Positions 37,325-46,941 of a stretch of 50,896 nt of DNA are shown piece by piece. A program made the position numbers and the translations under genes. The DNA lies in NCBI RefSeq assembly GCF_011752065.1, contig NZ_JAAIJY010000026.1, positions 1 through 50,896 of the forward strand. The letters run 5' to 3'. A model generated the notes under the pieces. That model had not been told where the DNA came from. It did no database searches and saw only the letters and a list, made by a program, of their open reading frames with translations. Position 1 is the first letter of the stretch, and each line of letters starts with the position of its first letter. The DNA comes from Actinomyces sp. ZJ308. GTDB lineage: Bacteria; Actinomycetota; Actinomycetes; Actinomycetales; Actinomycetaceae.

Positions 37325-40300
37325 TCAGCGAGTTCTCGCTCCGACAGGACCGACGACGAGCCGCATCCCCCGGGGGTCGGAGACGAAACCGGCCTGACGC
37401 AGCAGGTCGCTCACGGTGCGATCCAGCGCGCTGACCCCGTTGAGCGACTCCACCACTGTGCGGTGCCGTCCCGGCGGTGCGCCCTCGCGCGCCAGCGACC
37501 GTTGCCGCGTGGCCGCCAGAGCACTCAGGGCGCGCGTCAGCGTCTCCCGCTCAGGCGTGTAGGAGATGAGCGCCTTGAGATTCTCCGAGGCATGAAGCAC
37601 CGGCGCGCCCTCGATGAGGACGACGCTCGCGCCCTGCCGCCGCAGCGGTGTGCCGCCCACCTCCTTGCCCGCCGGCCCGGCCTCGCCGATGCCGGTGGGC
37701 AGCACGGGCTCGGGCCACGCCAGCCCGCGGCCGACCAGACAGGCCGGGTCCTTGAGATCGAGGACGACGTCGGCCCCAGCCTCATCGGCCGGGCCTTGGC
37801 TCAGGAACCGCAGCCGGTCAATGGTCTCCCGCTCGGCGAACTGGGCGGGACCGAGCCCCTCGACGAAACCACCGCGCAGGACCGCCCCGGTGTCCTCCAT
37901 GCGCCGCAGCACGGGCATCAACGGCGCCAGACCCCCGGCGCCGCCGAAGGCCAGGGCGATGTCGCGCGAGACGACCCCGTAGCGGTCCAGCAACGACTCC
38001 ACCTCGGCGATCGCCCGCTCCTCCTGGGACACCGGTGCGGCCGAGAGCCGCCGCCACGAGGTCGACGAGAGGATGGAGGACAGTCGCCCGGGCGCGGTCT
38101 GCCCGGCGGCACGGGGCATCTCCATCACGGCGCGTCTGCGGCGTCGGCTGCGGACTCGACGCGTCGGCGCCCTACGTGCCTTGGGAACGGGCTCCACAGA
38201 CCTGCGCACCGGCTCGAAGGAACGGCCCGTGACGGTCCCCTCCAGCACCAGCCGCCAACGCGCCGGCTCAGTGCCTCCCTCAGGGCCTCCTTCAGTGTCC
38301 CTCTCAGCGCTCACCGTGACGTTGTCATCACCGTTGCCGTCCTGCGGTCCCCGGGGCTCAGACCATGCAAGCGTCTCCCCGAGCACCGGGGCGAGGGCCG
38401 AGTCCGTGGGGAAGAAGGCGATCTCTCCCGGCGCGGCGACGTCGTCGGATCCGACTGGCGTCTCCGAGCCCCGCCGGCCGGAGCCGGCCCCGCCCCGGGC
38501 CGTCTCCCCGTTGGGGCGCGCCTGCCAGACGACCTCCCCGGCGGCGATGAGCTCATCGAGCATGGCGGGACGGTAGTCGGCCACCCGCGCGGGCAGCACC
38601 ACCGACTCCCACAGGTCGGCCGGCAGCCACACCCCTTCCAGTGCGGCCAGTGCCTCCGCCAGGGCGTCGACGCCGCTGCCCGCCTCGCCCATCCCGGCCC
38701 GCTCCAGCACCAGGCGCTGGAGGATCGCGGGCTCCACCGGAGCGACGGCGGCCCGCGCCCTGGCCAGCGAACGGTTGCGCACCCGGGTCAGGACAGAGGC
38801 CTCCATCCAGCCCGCCTCGCCGAGGCTCACCAGCGAGCCGTCCTCGACGAGCTCGCTCAGGGCCGCCTCGGCCACCGACACCCCCACACCGAAGGTCTGC
38901 GCCACCCGCTCGGGCGTGACGGTCGCATGCACCCTGGCGTATCGCAGGACGAGTCCCGCCAGGGGAGAACGGGCCGCCGCGGCCCGTACCGCCACACCGC
39001 CGACGTCGTCGAGGGCAGCCTGCTCCGAGGCCCGGTCGGGGATCTCCGTCCCCAGCGCCAGGTTCAGGTCTCGGGCGTCCTCGATCCGCGCCCAGTGCTC
39101 GCGCCCGCCGATACTCACCGCCATGGCCCGGCCGGCACCGGCGAGCTCATCCATGGCCTCCCGGACGGCTGCCTGGACTGCTGCGGCCGGCTCCTCAGCG
39201 CCTCCACGAGCCTCGTGGCCGACGCCGGCGCCCCCGCCGTCCCCGTCGGTCTCACCGTCGTCGGTGCACCGCTCAACCAGGTCCGTGAAGGTCAACGGAC
39301 CGAGCTCGCGCAGCAGGTCGGCCAGGCCCTCGGTATCGGCACGCACCCGCCGCCCGGGCGCCAGGTGCTGGAGCTCGGCCTCGACCTGCGCCATCACCTC
39401 GCTGTCGAGCAGCTCGGCGATGCCCCCGTCCCCCAGCAGCGCGTCGAGCGCCCGGGGGTCCAGTGACAGCAGCCGGGCCCGCTGCTCGGCATGCGGCAGG
39501 TCCTCCTGGTACAGCAACGTGCTGGTGTACCCGAACAGGAGCGGGTGGGCGAAGGGGGAGGGCTCAGCGGTGACGGCCTCGACGATCCGCACCCGACCGG
39601 AGCCCAGGCGCTCCATGAGGGCCGTGAGCGCGGGCAGGTCGTAGAACTCCTGGAGGCACTCGCGCGCCGCCTCCACGCTGACCGGGAAGTCCTGGAACTG
39701 GCGGGAGGCCTCGAGCAGCTGACCCGCCTTGACCCGTTGCAGCCACAGCGGCGTGCGGTGCCCCGGCCTCGTGGAGGGCATGAGCAGGGCGCGCGCGGCG
39801 CACTCGCGGAACCGGGCGGCGAACAGAGCCGTCTCATCGATCCGGCCGCGCACCAGGGAGGAGATCTCAGCGGGATCGAAGACGACGAGCTCGGCACCCG
39901 GGACGCGCCCCTCGATCGGCGGGATCTGCAGGACGATGCCGTCGTCGGCCGCGACGACCTGCGGCCTGACCCCCAGGACCCGGTGCACCCGCTCCCGGAC
40001 CGCCATCGCCCAGGGCTCGTGGACGCGCCGCCCCAGCATGCTGTGGACGATGAGCCGCCAGCTGCCGGACTCGTCCCGGTTGCGCTCCAGGACCAGGGTC
40101 TCGTCGCTGGGCAGTACCCCGGTGGCCTCCCGCTGCTCGCGCAGGAGCGCCATGAGGTTGTCCCGGGCGTAGCCGTCCAGGCCCGCCTCCGTGAGCCGGC
40201 GCCGCAGCGCCCGCTCGGCCTCCGCCTCTCCCGTGCTCGACTCGGTGCCCGGCCCGGCCTTTGCACCTTTCTCTCCCCGCGGCGGCAGCCCGGTCTGCGC

Positions 40301-42517
40301 CTCCCGCAGGAAGACCCCCTTGGCGAGCCCGGTGGCCGCGGGCCTCCCCAGGCCCTCGCCCCGCCAGAACGGCAGGCGGGCGCTGCGCCCCTGAGCCGGG
40401 TCGACGACGACGCGGTCGCCCGTGATCTGCCGGATCCGCCAGCTCGAGGTCCCCAGGGTGATGACGTCACCCGGGCTGGACTCGTTGACCATCTCCTCGT
40501 CGAGCTCCCCGACCCGGCGCCGCCCGGCGTCCTCGGCCCCCTCGGGCAGGACCACCGGGAACATGCCCCGGTCCGGGATCGTGCCCGACGCCGTCACGGC
40601 CAGCCGCTGCGCGTTCGGCCGGGCGCTGAGGCGGCCGGTGGCGCGGTCCCACACGATCCGGGGTGAGAAGTCGGCCAGCTCCGCCGACGCGAAGCCGCCG
40701 GACAGCAGCGCCAGCACCGACTCGAAGGCCCGGCGCGGCAGTGAGGCGTAGGGCGCCGCACGCGTGACGGTGGCGAACCAAGCCTCCGCCGTCAGGTCCT
40801 CCGCGCTCACTGCTGCGACCGTCTGCTGGGCCAGGACGTCCAGCGCATTGGCCACCAGGGCCGTGTCCTCAATGGCCCCGGCCCGCATCCTCTCGGCGGC
40901 GACGACGGCGTCCACCAGGTGGGTCCTCTCCACCGGGTAGATGACGCCACGGGGCCGCCCGCCCACCCGGTGATCGGCCCGCCCCACCCGCTGCAGGCCC
41001 GCCGCGACCGACGGTGGCGGCGCCACCTGGAGCACGAGGTCGATGGAGCCGATGTCGATGCCGAGCTCCAGCGAGGCCGTGGCCACCACGCACCGCAGCT
41101 CGCCCGAGGCCAGCAGGCGCTCCACGGCCAGGCGCTGCTCCTTGGAGACCGACCCGTGGTGCGCCCGGGCGATGACGGGCGCGCCCTCCGGCGTCGGCTC
41201 CGTGCGCGCGCCGGTGCCCATCTCCCAGGACTCGCGGTGAACCGGCACCGGGGCGGCTGTATGGGGCTCCGACTCTGCATCTGACTCTGGATCAGACCCC
41301 GACGCGGACTGCGACGCGAACTGCGCCGCCGGTCCCGGCCCGCGGCGTGCGGCATAGGCCTCGTTGAGGCGGGCGGTCAGGCGCTCGCAGGCTCTGCGGG
41401 AGTTGACGAAGACCAGGGTCGTGCGGTGGGCGAGGACCTGGTCGAGGATCGCGTTCTCCAGGTGTGGCCAGATGGATCCCGAGACCCGGGCGGGCCCCGC
41501 CGCTCCCGAGCCCCGAGCCGTGCCAGTCCCTCCGGCCTGCTCCGGCGGCTCTGTCTGTCCCGTCGCCATGGCTCGGCGCAGCGCCCGGTCCGATCGCCAC
41601 GCCTGGTCGCCCCCGGCCCGTCCGAGCCCAGAGGATCGCCCCGCGCCGCCGGACGCGGATGGCCGCAGTGCCCGCTCCATCCGGGTGCGCCGGTCCGCGA
41701 TCGCCGGGATACGGGCCATGTTCTCCACCGGAACGCTCACCGTCACCTCCGGCGTCGCCCGGCCGTCGTCGACGACGACCGTCACCGGGTGCGGCCCGCC
41801 GAGGAACCTCGCCACCTCCTGACGGGGCGATACCGTCGCAGACAGGCCCACGCGCTGCGCCGGGCGCTCCAGGAGGTCGTCGAGGCGCTCCAGGGACAGG
41901 GCCAGGTGCGTGCCGCGCTTGGAGCCGGCGAAGGAGTGGATCTCATCGACGATGACGGTCTCCACCGTGCGCAGCGTCTCGCGCGCGGCGCTGGTGAGCA
42001 TGAGGTACAGCGACTCCGGCGTCGTGATGAGGATCTCCGGCGGATGCGTGCGCAGCCGGCGACGCTCCCGCGCGGGCGTGTCCCCCGAGCGCACCCCCAC
42101 CGAGATCGGACGGGTGGGACCGACGTCGGCGATCCCCGCCAGCGGTCGGCGCAGGTTGCGCTCGACGTCGGCCCCCAGGGCCTTGAGCGGCGAGACGTAG
42201 AGGACCCTCACACCGCGGACCGGCTCCTCACCAGTGCCGGTTCTGTCATCCCTGTCCTGGGCGCCGTCGAGCCGGCCCAGACGGTCAATGGCGGACAGGA
42301 AGGCCGCGAGCGTCTTGCCCGAGCCGGTGGGGGCGATGACCAGCGCGTTCTCACCCCGACCGATCGCGGCCCAGGCCCGCTCCTGCACACTGGTGGGCCC
42401 GGTGGGAAAGGCGCCGAGGAACCAGGTCCGGGTAGCCGGCGAGAAGCCCGACCACCCGGGCCCGCGGGCACAGGCCGCATCGGTCCCGCCGCGGTCCGTC
42501 GTCGTACCCGGTGCCAT
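37325..42517 (-). CDS. lhr: Large ATP-dependent helicase Lhr
   Basis: A 1730-aa SF2 helicase, longer than E. coli Lhr (about 1538 aa). The Lhr core has Walker A IAPTGSGKTLAAF near residue 61, motif II IVDEIHSF (DEIH), LGLSATVSP-like VGLSATVSPRQE, motif IV TTLVFVNSRRACERL, motif V ATASLELGIDIGSIDLV and motif VI QRVGRADHRVGG. A winged helix and beta-barrel follow. The C-terminal ~800 residues form the Lhr-CTD seen in full-length bacterial Lhr, with inserts rich in Gly/Glu/Arg. Lhr is a 3'-5' translocase linked to DNA repair. Low-complexity inserts also lie near residues 290-440. Confidence 0.95.
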   Translation of the reverse strand: MAPGTTTDRGGTDAACARGPGWSGFSPATRTWFLGAFPTGPTSVQERAWAAIGRGENALVIAPTGSGKTLAAFLSAIDRLGRLDGAQDRDDRTGTGEEPVRGVRVLYVSPLKALGADVERNLRRPLAGIADVGPTRPISVGVRSGDTPARERRRLRTHPPEILITTPESLYLMLTSAARETLRTVETVIVDEIHSFAGSKRGTHLALSLERLDDLLERPAQRVGLSATVSPRQEVARFLGGPHPVTVVVDDGRATPEVTVSVPVENMARIPAIADRRTRMERALRPSASGGAGRSSGLGRAGGDQAWRSDRALRRAMATGQTEPPEQAGGTGTARGSGAAGPARVSGSIWPHLENAILDQVLAHRTTLVFVNSRRACERLTARLNEAYAARRGPGPAAQFASQSASGSDPESDAESEPHTAAPVPVHRESWEMGTGARTEPTPEGAPVIARAHHGSVSKEQRLAVERLLASGELRCVVATASLELGIDIGSIDLVLQVAPPPSVAAGLQRVGRADHRVGGRPRGVIYPVERTHLVDAVVAAERMRAGAIEDTALVANALDVLAQQTVAAVSAEDLTAEAWFATVTRAAPYASLPRRAFESVLALLSGGFASAELADFSPRIVWDRATGRLSARPNAQRLAVTASGTIPDRGMFPVVLPEGAEDAGRRRVGELDEEMVNESSPGDVITLGTSSWRIRQITGDRVVVDPAQGRSARLPFWRGEGLGRPAATGLAKGVFLREAQTGLPPRGEKGAKAGPGTESSTGEAEAERALRRRLTEAGLDGYARDNLMALLREQREATGVLPSDETLVLERNRDESGSWRLIVHSMLGRRVHEPWAMAVRERVHRVLGVRPQVVAADDGIVLQIPPIEGRVPGAELVVFDPAEISSLVRGRIDETALFAARFRECAARALLMPSTRPGHRTPLWLQRVKAGQLLEASRQFQDFPVSVEAARECLQEFYDLPALTALMERLGSGRVRIVEAVTAEPSPFAHPLLFGYTSTLLYQEDLPHAEQRARLLSLDPRALDALLGDGGIAELLDSEVMAQVEAELQHLAPGRRVRADTEGLADLLRELGPLTFTDLVERCTDDGETDGDGGGAGVGHEARGGAEEPAAAVQAAVREAMDELAGAGRAMAVSIGGREHWARIEDARDLNLALGTEIPDRASEQAALDDVGGVAVRAAAARSPLAGLVLRYARVHATVTPERVAQTFGVGVSVAEAALSELVEDGSLVSLGEAGWMEASVLTRVRNRSLARARAAVAPVEPAILQRLVLERAGMGEAGSGVDALAEALAALEGVWLPADLWESVVLPARVADYRPAMLDELIAAGEVVWQARPNGETARGGAGSGRRGSETPVGSDDVAAPGEIAFFPTDSALAPVLGETLAWSEPRGPQDGNGDDNVTVSAERDTEGGPEGGTEPARWRLVLEGTVTGRSFEPVRRSVEPVPKARRAPTRRVRSRRRRRAVMEMPRAAGQTAPGRLSSILSSTSWRRLSAAPVSQEERAIAEVESLLDRYGVVSRDIALAFGGAGGLAPLMPVLRRMEDTGAVLRGGFVEGLGPAQFAERETIDRLRFLSQGPADEAGADVVLDLKDPACLVGRGLAWPEPVLPTGIGEAGPAGKEVGGTPLRRQGASVVLIEGAPVLHASENLKALISYTPERETLTRALSALAATRQRSLAREGAPPGRHRTVVESLNGVSALDRTVSDLLRQAGFVSDPRGMRLVVGPVGARTR

Positions 42518-42601
42518 GGCCCGTCACCCCCGTTCGCTCCTCATCAGCCCTTGGCCTCGGCGACCATCTTTCCACGGGGGTGTGACAGCAATCCGAGCCT
42601 C

Positions 42602-43732
42602 TTACGCCTGGTTTCGTGAGATGCCCGGGCGGCTGCGGTCGGTGGCCAACCGGATGAGCCGGCGCATCGTCCACTCCAGGGGGCCGTGCGCGAATCGCAG
42701 GCGGATGAGCGTGGCCAGCGCCAGGCCCAGCAGGACCGTCGCGGTCCCCAGGACCGGCAGACGCTCCGGCGCGTCTTCGAGGAGGAAGGGCCCGGCGCTC
42801 AGCACGTGGGCGACGTAGACGGTCAGAGACATCGAGCCCATCGCCTGCAGCGGGAAGGACCACCAGCCACCCTTGAAGACCAGCAGGCACAGCGCGATGA
42901 CGGCCAGTGCCCCGCTGATCGAGGCCACCATGTCGATCAGTCCGCCGGAGTGGGCGGTCGGGTCGATGATGCTGGTGAGGGCCAGGGCGCCCAGGTCCCC
43001 GGACTCGAAGAGCGCATCAAGGTCGACGTAGCCGCGCAGCATCGTCCCCACGACGGCCAGCGGCGTACCGATGAGGACGGTGAGCAGCTGTGCGCGGGTG
43101 CTGCGGGTCAGGAGCCGGTGGGCGATGAGGCCGATGACCATGTAGGCGGCCCAGACGACGGCCGGGTAGGGGCCGGACATGACGGGGACGAGGGAGGCCG
43201 GCTCCCCGACCGTCATGTTGAGGACGTGGCTGAGCGCGCAGGCCGCCACGAGGACGCCCGCCACCACAGCCAGGGTGGAGGTGCGCCAGCGCGGTGCGCA
43301 CGCCAGGGCGACGTAGCAGATGCCGAAGGCGGACAGCACCACCTGGATGGTGCCGGCGAAGGGCTCGATGAGCGCGCCCAGCGCGATGAGGACGGCGCCC
43401 CGCACGATGAGGCCGTGCCGCGAGCCCGCCAGGGCCCCTCCGCCCTCACGCACCCCGCGTGCGCCCATGATCGACAGGGAGAACCCGGCCATCACCGCGA
43501 ACAGCGCCGAGGGAAACCCTCGGAAGATCTCAGCGGTCCACCCGTCGGGCTCCATGAGGTGGTTGACCATCATGCCCAGCAGGGCCAGGGCCCGGGCCAC
43601 GTCGAGCCCGATGATGCGTGTCCTGGAGGGCGGGGCGGCCGACGACGCCTCGCGACTCGTTCCCGCATCCGTATCCGGGGGCGCGGCTGGAGACTGGCCC
43701 GGAGAGGTGAGGCTCGACGTCGTCGGTGTCAT
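42602..43732 (-). CDS. DUF418/HGSNAT-like polytopic membrane protein
   Basis: A 376-aa protein with about ten hydrophobic helices. RIIGLDVARALALLGMMVNH at the start of the membrane part is the hallmark of the heparan-alpha-glucosaminide acetyltransferase / YeiB superfamily, and the C-terminal HGPLEWTMRRLI matches DUF418. Members move acyl groups or small substrates across the membrane, but the substrate is unknown. The first ~50 residues are Ser/Pro/Ala-rich. ATG 43732 is chosen; the frame is open to 43849, but that extension looks non-coding. It diverges from the purine permease gene. Confidence 0.82.
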   Translation of the reverse strand: MTPTTSSLTSPGQSPAAPPDTDAGTSREASSAAPPSRTRIIGLDVARALALLGMMVNHLMEPDGWTAEIFRGFPSALFAVMAGFSLSIMGARGVREGGGALAGSRHGLIVRGAVLIALGALIEPFAGTIQVVLSAFGICYVALACAPRWRTSTLAVVAGVLVAACALSHVLNMTVGEPASLVPVMSGPYPAVVWAAYMVIGLIAHRLLTRSTRAQLLTVLIGTPLAVVGTMLRGYVDLDALFESGDLGALALTSIIDPTAHSGGLIDMVASISGALAVIALCLLVFKGGWWSFPLQAMGSMSLTVYVAHVLSAGPFLLEDAPERLPVLGTATVLLGLALATLIRLRFAHGPLEWTMRRLIRLATDRSRPGISRNQA

Positions 43733-43914
43733 GGTCTGTTCGGTTGCGTCAGCTGTGAGCACGGGACAGAACGGTAGGAAAGGCGCCGTTATGGCGGTGT
43801 AAATAGCGGCATCAATGGAGCAGGGCGACTCCAATAAGGCCGATAGCATGATTCATCTGGGCGGTGTTCCGGGTTGGTTTCGCTCAGCGCGTGATGATCT
43901 GGAAGAATGCCGCC

Positions 43915-45387
43915 GTGAGCACACGTACTCCCACGAAGTCCTCATCGTCTTCGTCCTCTCCCAGCATCGCATCCTGGCTGGACCGCTACTTCCACATCAC
44001 CGAACGCGGTTCGACCATCTCCCGCGAGGTCCGTGGTGGCATCGTCACCTTCTTCTCGATGAGCTACATCCTCGTCCTCAACCCGGCGATCCTGTCCAAG
44101 GCGAGCCCTCCGGGAACCGAGGCCCAGCTCGCGGCCGGCACCGCCTTCGTCGCCGCGATCATGACGATCCTCATGGGCGTCGTCGCCAACTACCCGATGG
44201 CCCTGGCGGCGGGACTGGGCATCAACGCGATGGTCGCCTACACCCTGGTGGGCACCCAGGGCATGACCTACGCCGACGCCATGGGGCTCATCGTCATCGA
44301 GGGCGTCATCATCCTTGTCCTGGTGCTCACCGGCTTCCGAGAGGCCGTCTTCAAGGCCGTCCCCGACCAGCTCAAGACCGCGATCTCCGTGGGCATCGGC
44401 CTGTTCATCGCGTTGATCGGCCTGGTGGACGCCAAGATGGTGCGCCGCGGCGGCACCCCTCTGGAGCTGGGCCTGGGCGGCTCCCTCCAGGGCTGGCCGG
44501 TCATCGTCTTCCTCTTCGGCCTCTTCCTCATGGTCGTGCTCTACGTGCGCAAGGTCCGCGGAGCCATCCTCATCGGCATCGCCTCGGCCACGGTGCTCGC
44601 CATCGTCATCGACGCCTTCGCGCACCTGGGCCCCTTCAATGACGACCCCAGTAACGGGCCCCTCAACCTCACCGGCTGGTCCCTGTCCGAGCCGCACCTG
44701 ACCGGCTTCCCCGTGGACCTGCCGAGCCTGTCGACGCTGGGCCACTTCAGCCTGCTGGGCAGCGTCCAGAAGGTCGGGATCGTCTCAGTGATCCTCCTGG
44801 TCTTCTCCCTGCTGCTGGCCGACTTCTTCGACACGATGGGCACCATGGTCGCCATTGGCGCCGAGGGTGACCTGCTCGACGAGCACGGCAACCCGCCCAG
44901 GACCCGCGAGATCCTCGTCGTCGACTCCCTGGCGGCCATCGCCGGTGGTGTCGGCGGCGTCTCCTCGAACACCTCCTACGTCGAGTCGGCCGCGGGCGTG
45001 GGGGAGGGGGCCCGCACGGGCCTGGCCTCCGTGGTCACCGGCTGCATGTTCGGGTTGAGTATGTTCTTCGCCCCGCTGGTCAAGATGGTCCCCTACGAGG
45101 CGGCCACCCCGGCGCTCGTCGTCGTCGGCTTCCTCATGATGATGCAGGTGACCGACATCGACTGGACGTCCCCGGAGATCGCCCTGCCGGCCTTCCTGAC
45201 CATCATCATGATGCCCTTCTCCTACTCGATCACCAACGGCATCGGGGCCGGCTTCGTCTCCTACCTGGTCATCGAGGTGGCTCAGGGGCGGGCCCGCAGG
45301 ATCCACCCGCTCATGTGGGTGGCCTGCGCGATGTTCATCGTCTACTTCACCCTCACCCCGATCAAGGCGATCCTCGGCGTCTCCTGA
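43915..45387 (+). CDS. NCS2 family (AzgA-type) purine permease
   Basis: A 490-aa transporter with 12-14 membrane helices. Family landmarks are visible: REVRGGIVTFFSMSYILVLNPAIL, AAGLGINAMVAY (TM3), DFFDTMGTMVAIG and the conserved GVGGVSSNTSYVESAAGVGEGARTGLASVVTG (substrate-binding helices). AzgA-like NCS2 carriers take up hypoxanthine, adenine or guanine by H+ symport. A Ser-rich cytoplasmic leader precedes the first helix. GTG 43915 with GGAAG upstream is preferred; ATG 43894 and 43864 are in frame. The 45408-45480 hairpin lies just downstream of the stop codon. Confidence 0.9.
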   Translation: MSTRTPTKSSSSSSSPSIASWLDRYFHITERGSTISREVRGGIVTFFSMSYILVLNPAILSKASPPGTEAQLAAGTAFVAAIMTILMGVVANYPMALAAGLGINAMVAYTLVGTQGMTYADAMGLIVIEGVIILVLVLTGFREAVFKAVPDQLKTAISVGIGLFIALIGLVDAKMVRRGGTPLELGLGGSLQGWPVIVFLFGLFLMVVLYVRKVRGAILIGIASATVLAIVIDAFAHLGPFNDDPSNGPLNLTGWSLSEPHLTGFPVDLPSLSTLGHFSLLGSVQKVGIVSVILLVFSLLLADFFDTMGTMVAIGAEGDLLDEHGNPPRTREILVVDSLAAIAGGVGGVSSNTSYVESAAGVGEGARTGLASVVTGCMFGLSMFFAPLVKMVPYEAATPALVVVGFLMMMQVTDIDWTSPEIALPAFLTIIMMPFSYSITNGIGAGFVSYLVIEVAQGRARRIHPLMWVACAMFIVYFTLTPIKAILGVS

Positions 45388-45407
45388 CAGAGGCCTTTCC
45401 ACTCCCG

Positions 45408-45480
45408 CGTCGAGCCGGGCATTTTTCGCGTAGCCCTACCGTTTTTCTGTGGGGCTACGCGAAAAACGCCCGGCTCGACG
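45408..45480. repeat. Hairpin element, copy 1 (also a likely terminator)
   Basis: Arms at 45408-45436 and 45452-45480 pair at 28 of 29 positions and include TTTTTCGCGTAGCCC and GGGCTACGCGAAAAA; the loop is 15 nt. It sits between the convergent purine permease and immunity genes and may act as a terminator. The same sequence, inverted and diverged, recurs at 46575-46645. Confidence 0.85.
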
Positions 45481-45489
45481 GCGGTGGTG

Positions 45490-46119
45490 TCACCATTGGT
45501 TGAGGATGGTGGGGTAGGTGTCGGGGGTGCCGAAGGTGAAGATGGCGCCGTTGGCGACGGGGCTGGTGGTGGTGGCCAGCTGGGTGGCGCGCTGGTAGTG
45601 GGGTGAGTCGGTGGCGAAGAACATCTTCCAGCCGGGCAGATACTGGTAGGGCGGTGGAGCAGGGGTGACTGGGCGGTCCTCGCGGGTCAAGGCTCCGATG
45701 CTGTCCGGGTTGAAGATGGTGGCGGTGGTGTGCATGAGGGCGTCGGCCAGGCCCTCGCTGGTATCCAGTCCTGTCCCGAGGGCCTCTCCGATCATAAGTG
45801 TGATGGCAGCGTCCCCGGGGTTAGGCGTATTGAAGTACAGTTCGAGCTTGTTGCCCTGGTTGATCTGGCCGGAGAAGGCCGGGGTGAGGCCGAAGTCTGG
45901 GTATTCGGAGATGGTTTGCACGCCGTGGATGTAGTTGAGGAGGTAGTCCTGAGTGATGGGCGGGGCCTGCTCGGCTTCCTGGGGGCTGTCGGCGGTGGGG
46001 CGCCATAGGTCCAGGGAGGGGTGCAGGGGCCTGACCCGTTGGATCCACTCCCACACCCGACGCCCCTCCGAGACCGGGTCACCAAGAGCCCGCCACCTAA
46101 ATGCAAGACCCCATTCCAT
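45490..46119 (-). CDS. Putative immunity protein (copy with the Tox-REase-5 tip)
   Basis: A 209-aa protein resembling the one at 49006-49635 over its whole length. The N-terminal WGLAFRWRALGDPVSEGRR (mostly shared) and the C-terminal ~85 residues ending in TPDTYPTILNQW are near-identical, while residues ~60-110 and ~130-150 differ more. A conserved W-E motif (VWEWIQRV) is present. It follows the toxin tip by 43 bp, the position of a cognate immunity gene. The family may be Imm52-like, a type I recall as neighbouring Tox-REase-5 toxins; this is tentative. ATG 46119 has only a weak ribosome-binding site; the longer frame runs through the toxin tip in another frame. Confidence 0.7.
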   Translation of the reverse strand: MEWGLAFRWRALGDPVSEGRRVWEWIQRVRPLHPSLDLWRPTADSPQEAEQAPPITQDYLLNYIHGVQTISEYPDFGLTPAFSGQINQGNKLELYFNTPNPGDAAITLMIGEALGTGLDTSEGLADALMHTTATIFNPDSIGALTREDRPVTPAPPPYQYLPGWKMFFATDSPHYQRATQLATTTSPVANGAIFTFGTPDTYPTILNQW

Positions 46120-46162
46120 GATTGTCATCCTTTCTATGATGGCTACTTTCTTGTCAAGCATG

Positions 46163-46555
46163 TTAGTTGGGAGGAGTGTAAATGAGTTCAATTTCCATGG
46201 GGAACTCACCCCATTCCTGTTTTTCTCTGAGGATATCGAGTGTGTCTTTTTCGGCGATGTGCCATTGGATGGGGGTGTCGGTGCCGGTGGCGCGTACGGC
46301 TTCGACCTGTCGTTCGGCGGTGTTGAGGAGACCGTACTTACCTCCGGGTTCTTCTGACCAGCTGCCTTTGATGGGGTTGGCCAGGCCGGGGCCTTTGGCG
46401 TCGACGAGGGCGAAGCCGTCGTAGCCGTCGAACTCGACGCCGCCAACATAGTAGGAGTGCTCGATGGGGACTCCGGTGACTTGTTCCTCGTAGGCCTGGG
46501 AGCGTGGTGACCCGTAGTTCCTGCTCGGTCCTGATGGCTGGGTTCGACGGCGTCT
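46163..46555 (-). pseudogene. Orphan Tox-REase-5 toxin tip without a start
   Basis: The frame ending at TAA 46163-46165 matches the last ~115 residues of the toxin at 49686-50896. It retains RNYGSPRSQAYEEQVTGVP, YVGGVEFDGYDGFALVDAKG and IQWHIAEKDT, so the D..DAK nuclease core is intact. The last ~20 residues before IELIYTPPN differ from the other copy. Upstream, the frame enters the hairpin element at 46575-46645 without a start codon or ribosome-binding site. It is therefore a stored or displaced C-terminal cassette and is not independently expressed as far as can be seen. Confidence 0.8.
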
Positions 46556-46574
46556 CGTCCTTTTCCTTTTTTGT

Positions 46575-46645
46575 GTCGAGCTGGGTATTTTTCGCGTAGC
46601 CCTACAGAAAAACGGTAGGGTTCCGCGAAAAATGACCGGCTCGAT
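46575..46645. repeat. Hairpin element, copy 2, inverted relative to copy 1
   Basis: The arms beginning TCGAG at 46576 and ending CTCGA at 46644 pair at about 25 of 30 positions around AGAAAAACG. Read on the opposite strand, the sequence aligns with 45408-45480, including the loop CGTTTTTCT. It therefore lies in inverted orientation and forms the far border of the orphan toxin-tip and immunity module. Confidence 0.8.
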
Positions 46646-46941
46646 GATGGGGGTGTCTGGAGTGCGTGGTGTTTCTCGGACAGGGGCAAGGCATTATGCC
46701 CACAGCGGCTGGCCCGGCCCCGGACCGCCCTGGACCACCAATAAGGTAACGGGTGCTGCTGGTTGAGAGTGGTGGGTCCTTAGGTTCCGCCGCCTGTGAG
46801 GGTGATCTGTGTGATCGCAGGGTAGGGGCGTGTCGAATGTGTTGTTGTGCCGGCTGGTGAGTTCTCAAGACCGAGGAGCCTACAAAGGGCTCTGGTGAGA
46901 AAATTTCAGTGACGTATGTGTGAGTGAGATATGAGGGGCTC
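46646..46941. other. Gene-free stretch of the toxin locus
   Basis: No family-like frame was seen in this 296-bp stretch. CTGGAGTGCGTG near 46656-46667 repeats the junction sequence near 48942-48953, where the long repeat of the orphan toxin ends. That may mark a recombination boundary; otherwise nothing is recognised. Confidence 0.5.

Noticed and set aside
45408-45480. Reading the hairpin only as a terminator of the purine permease gene
   Set aside because: Its inverted copy at 46575-46645 is upstream of a toxin tip, so it belongs to a repeat family even if it also terminates transcription here.
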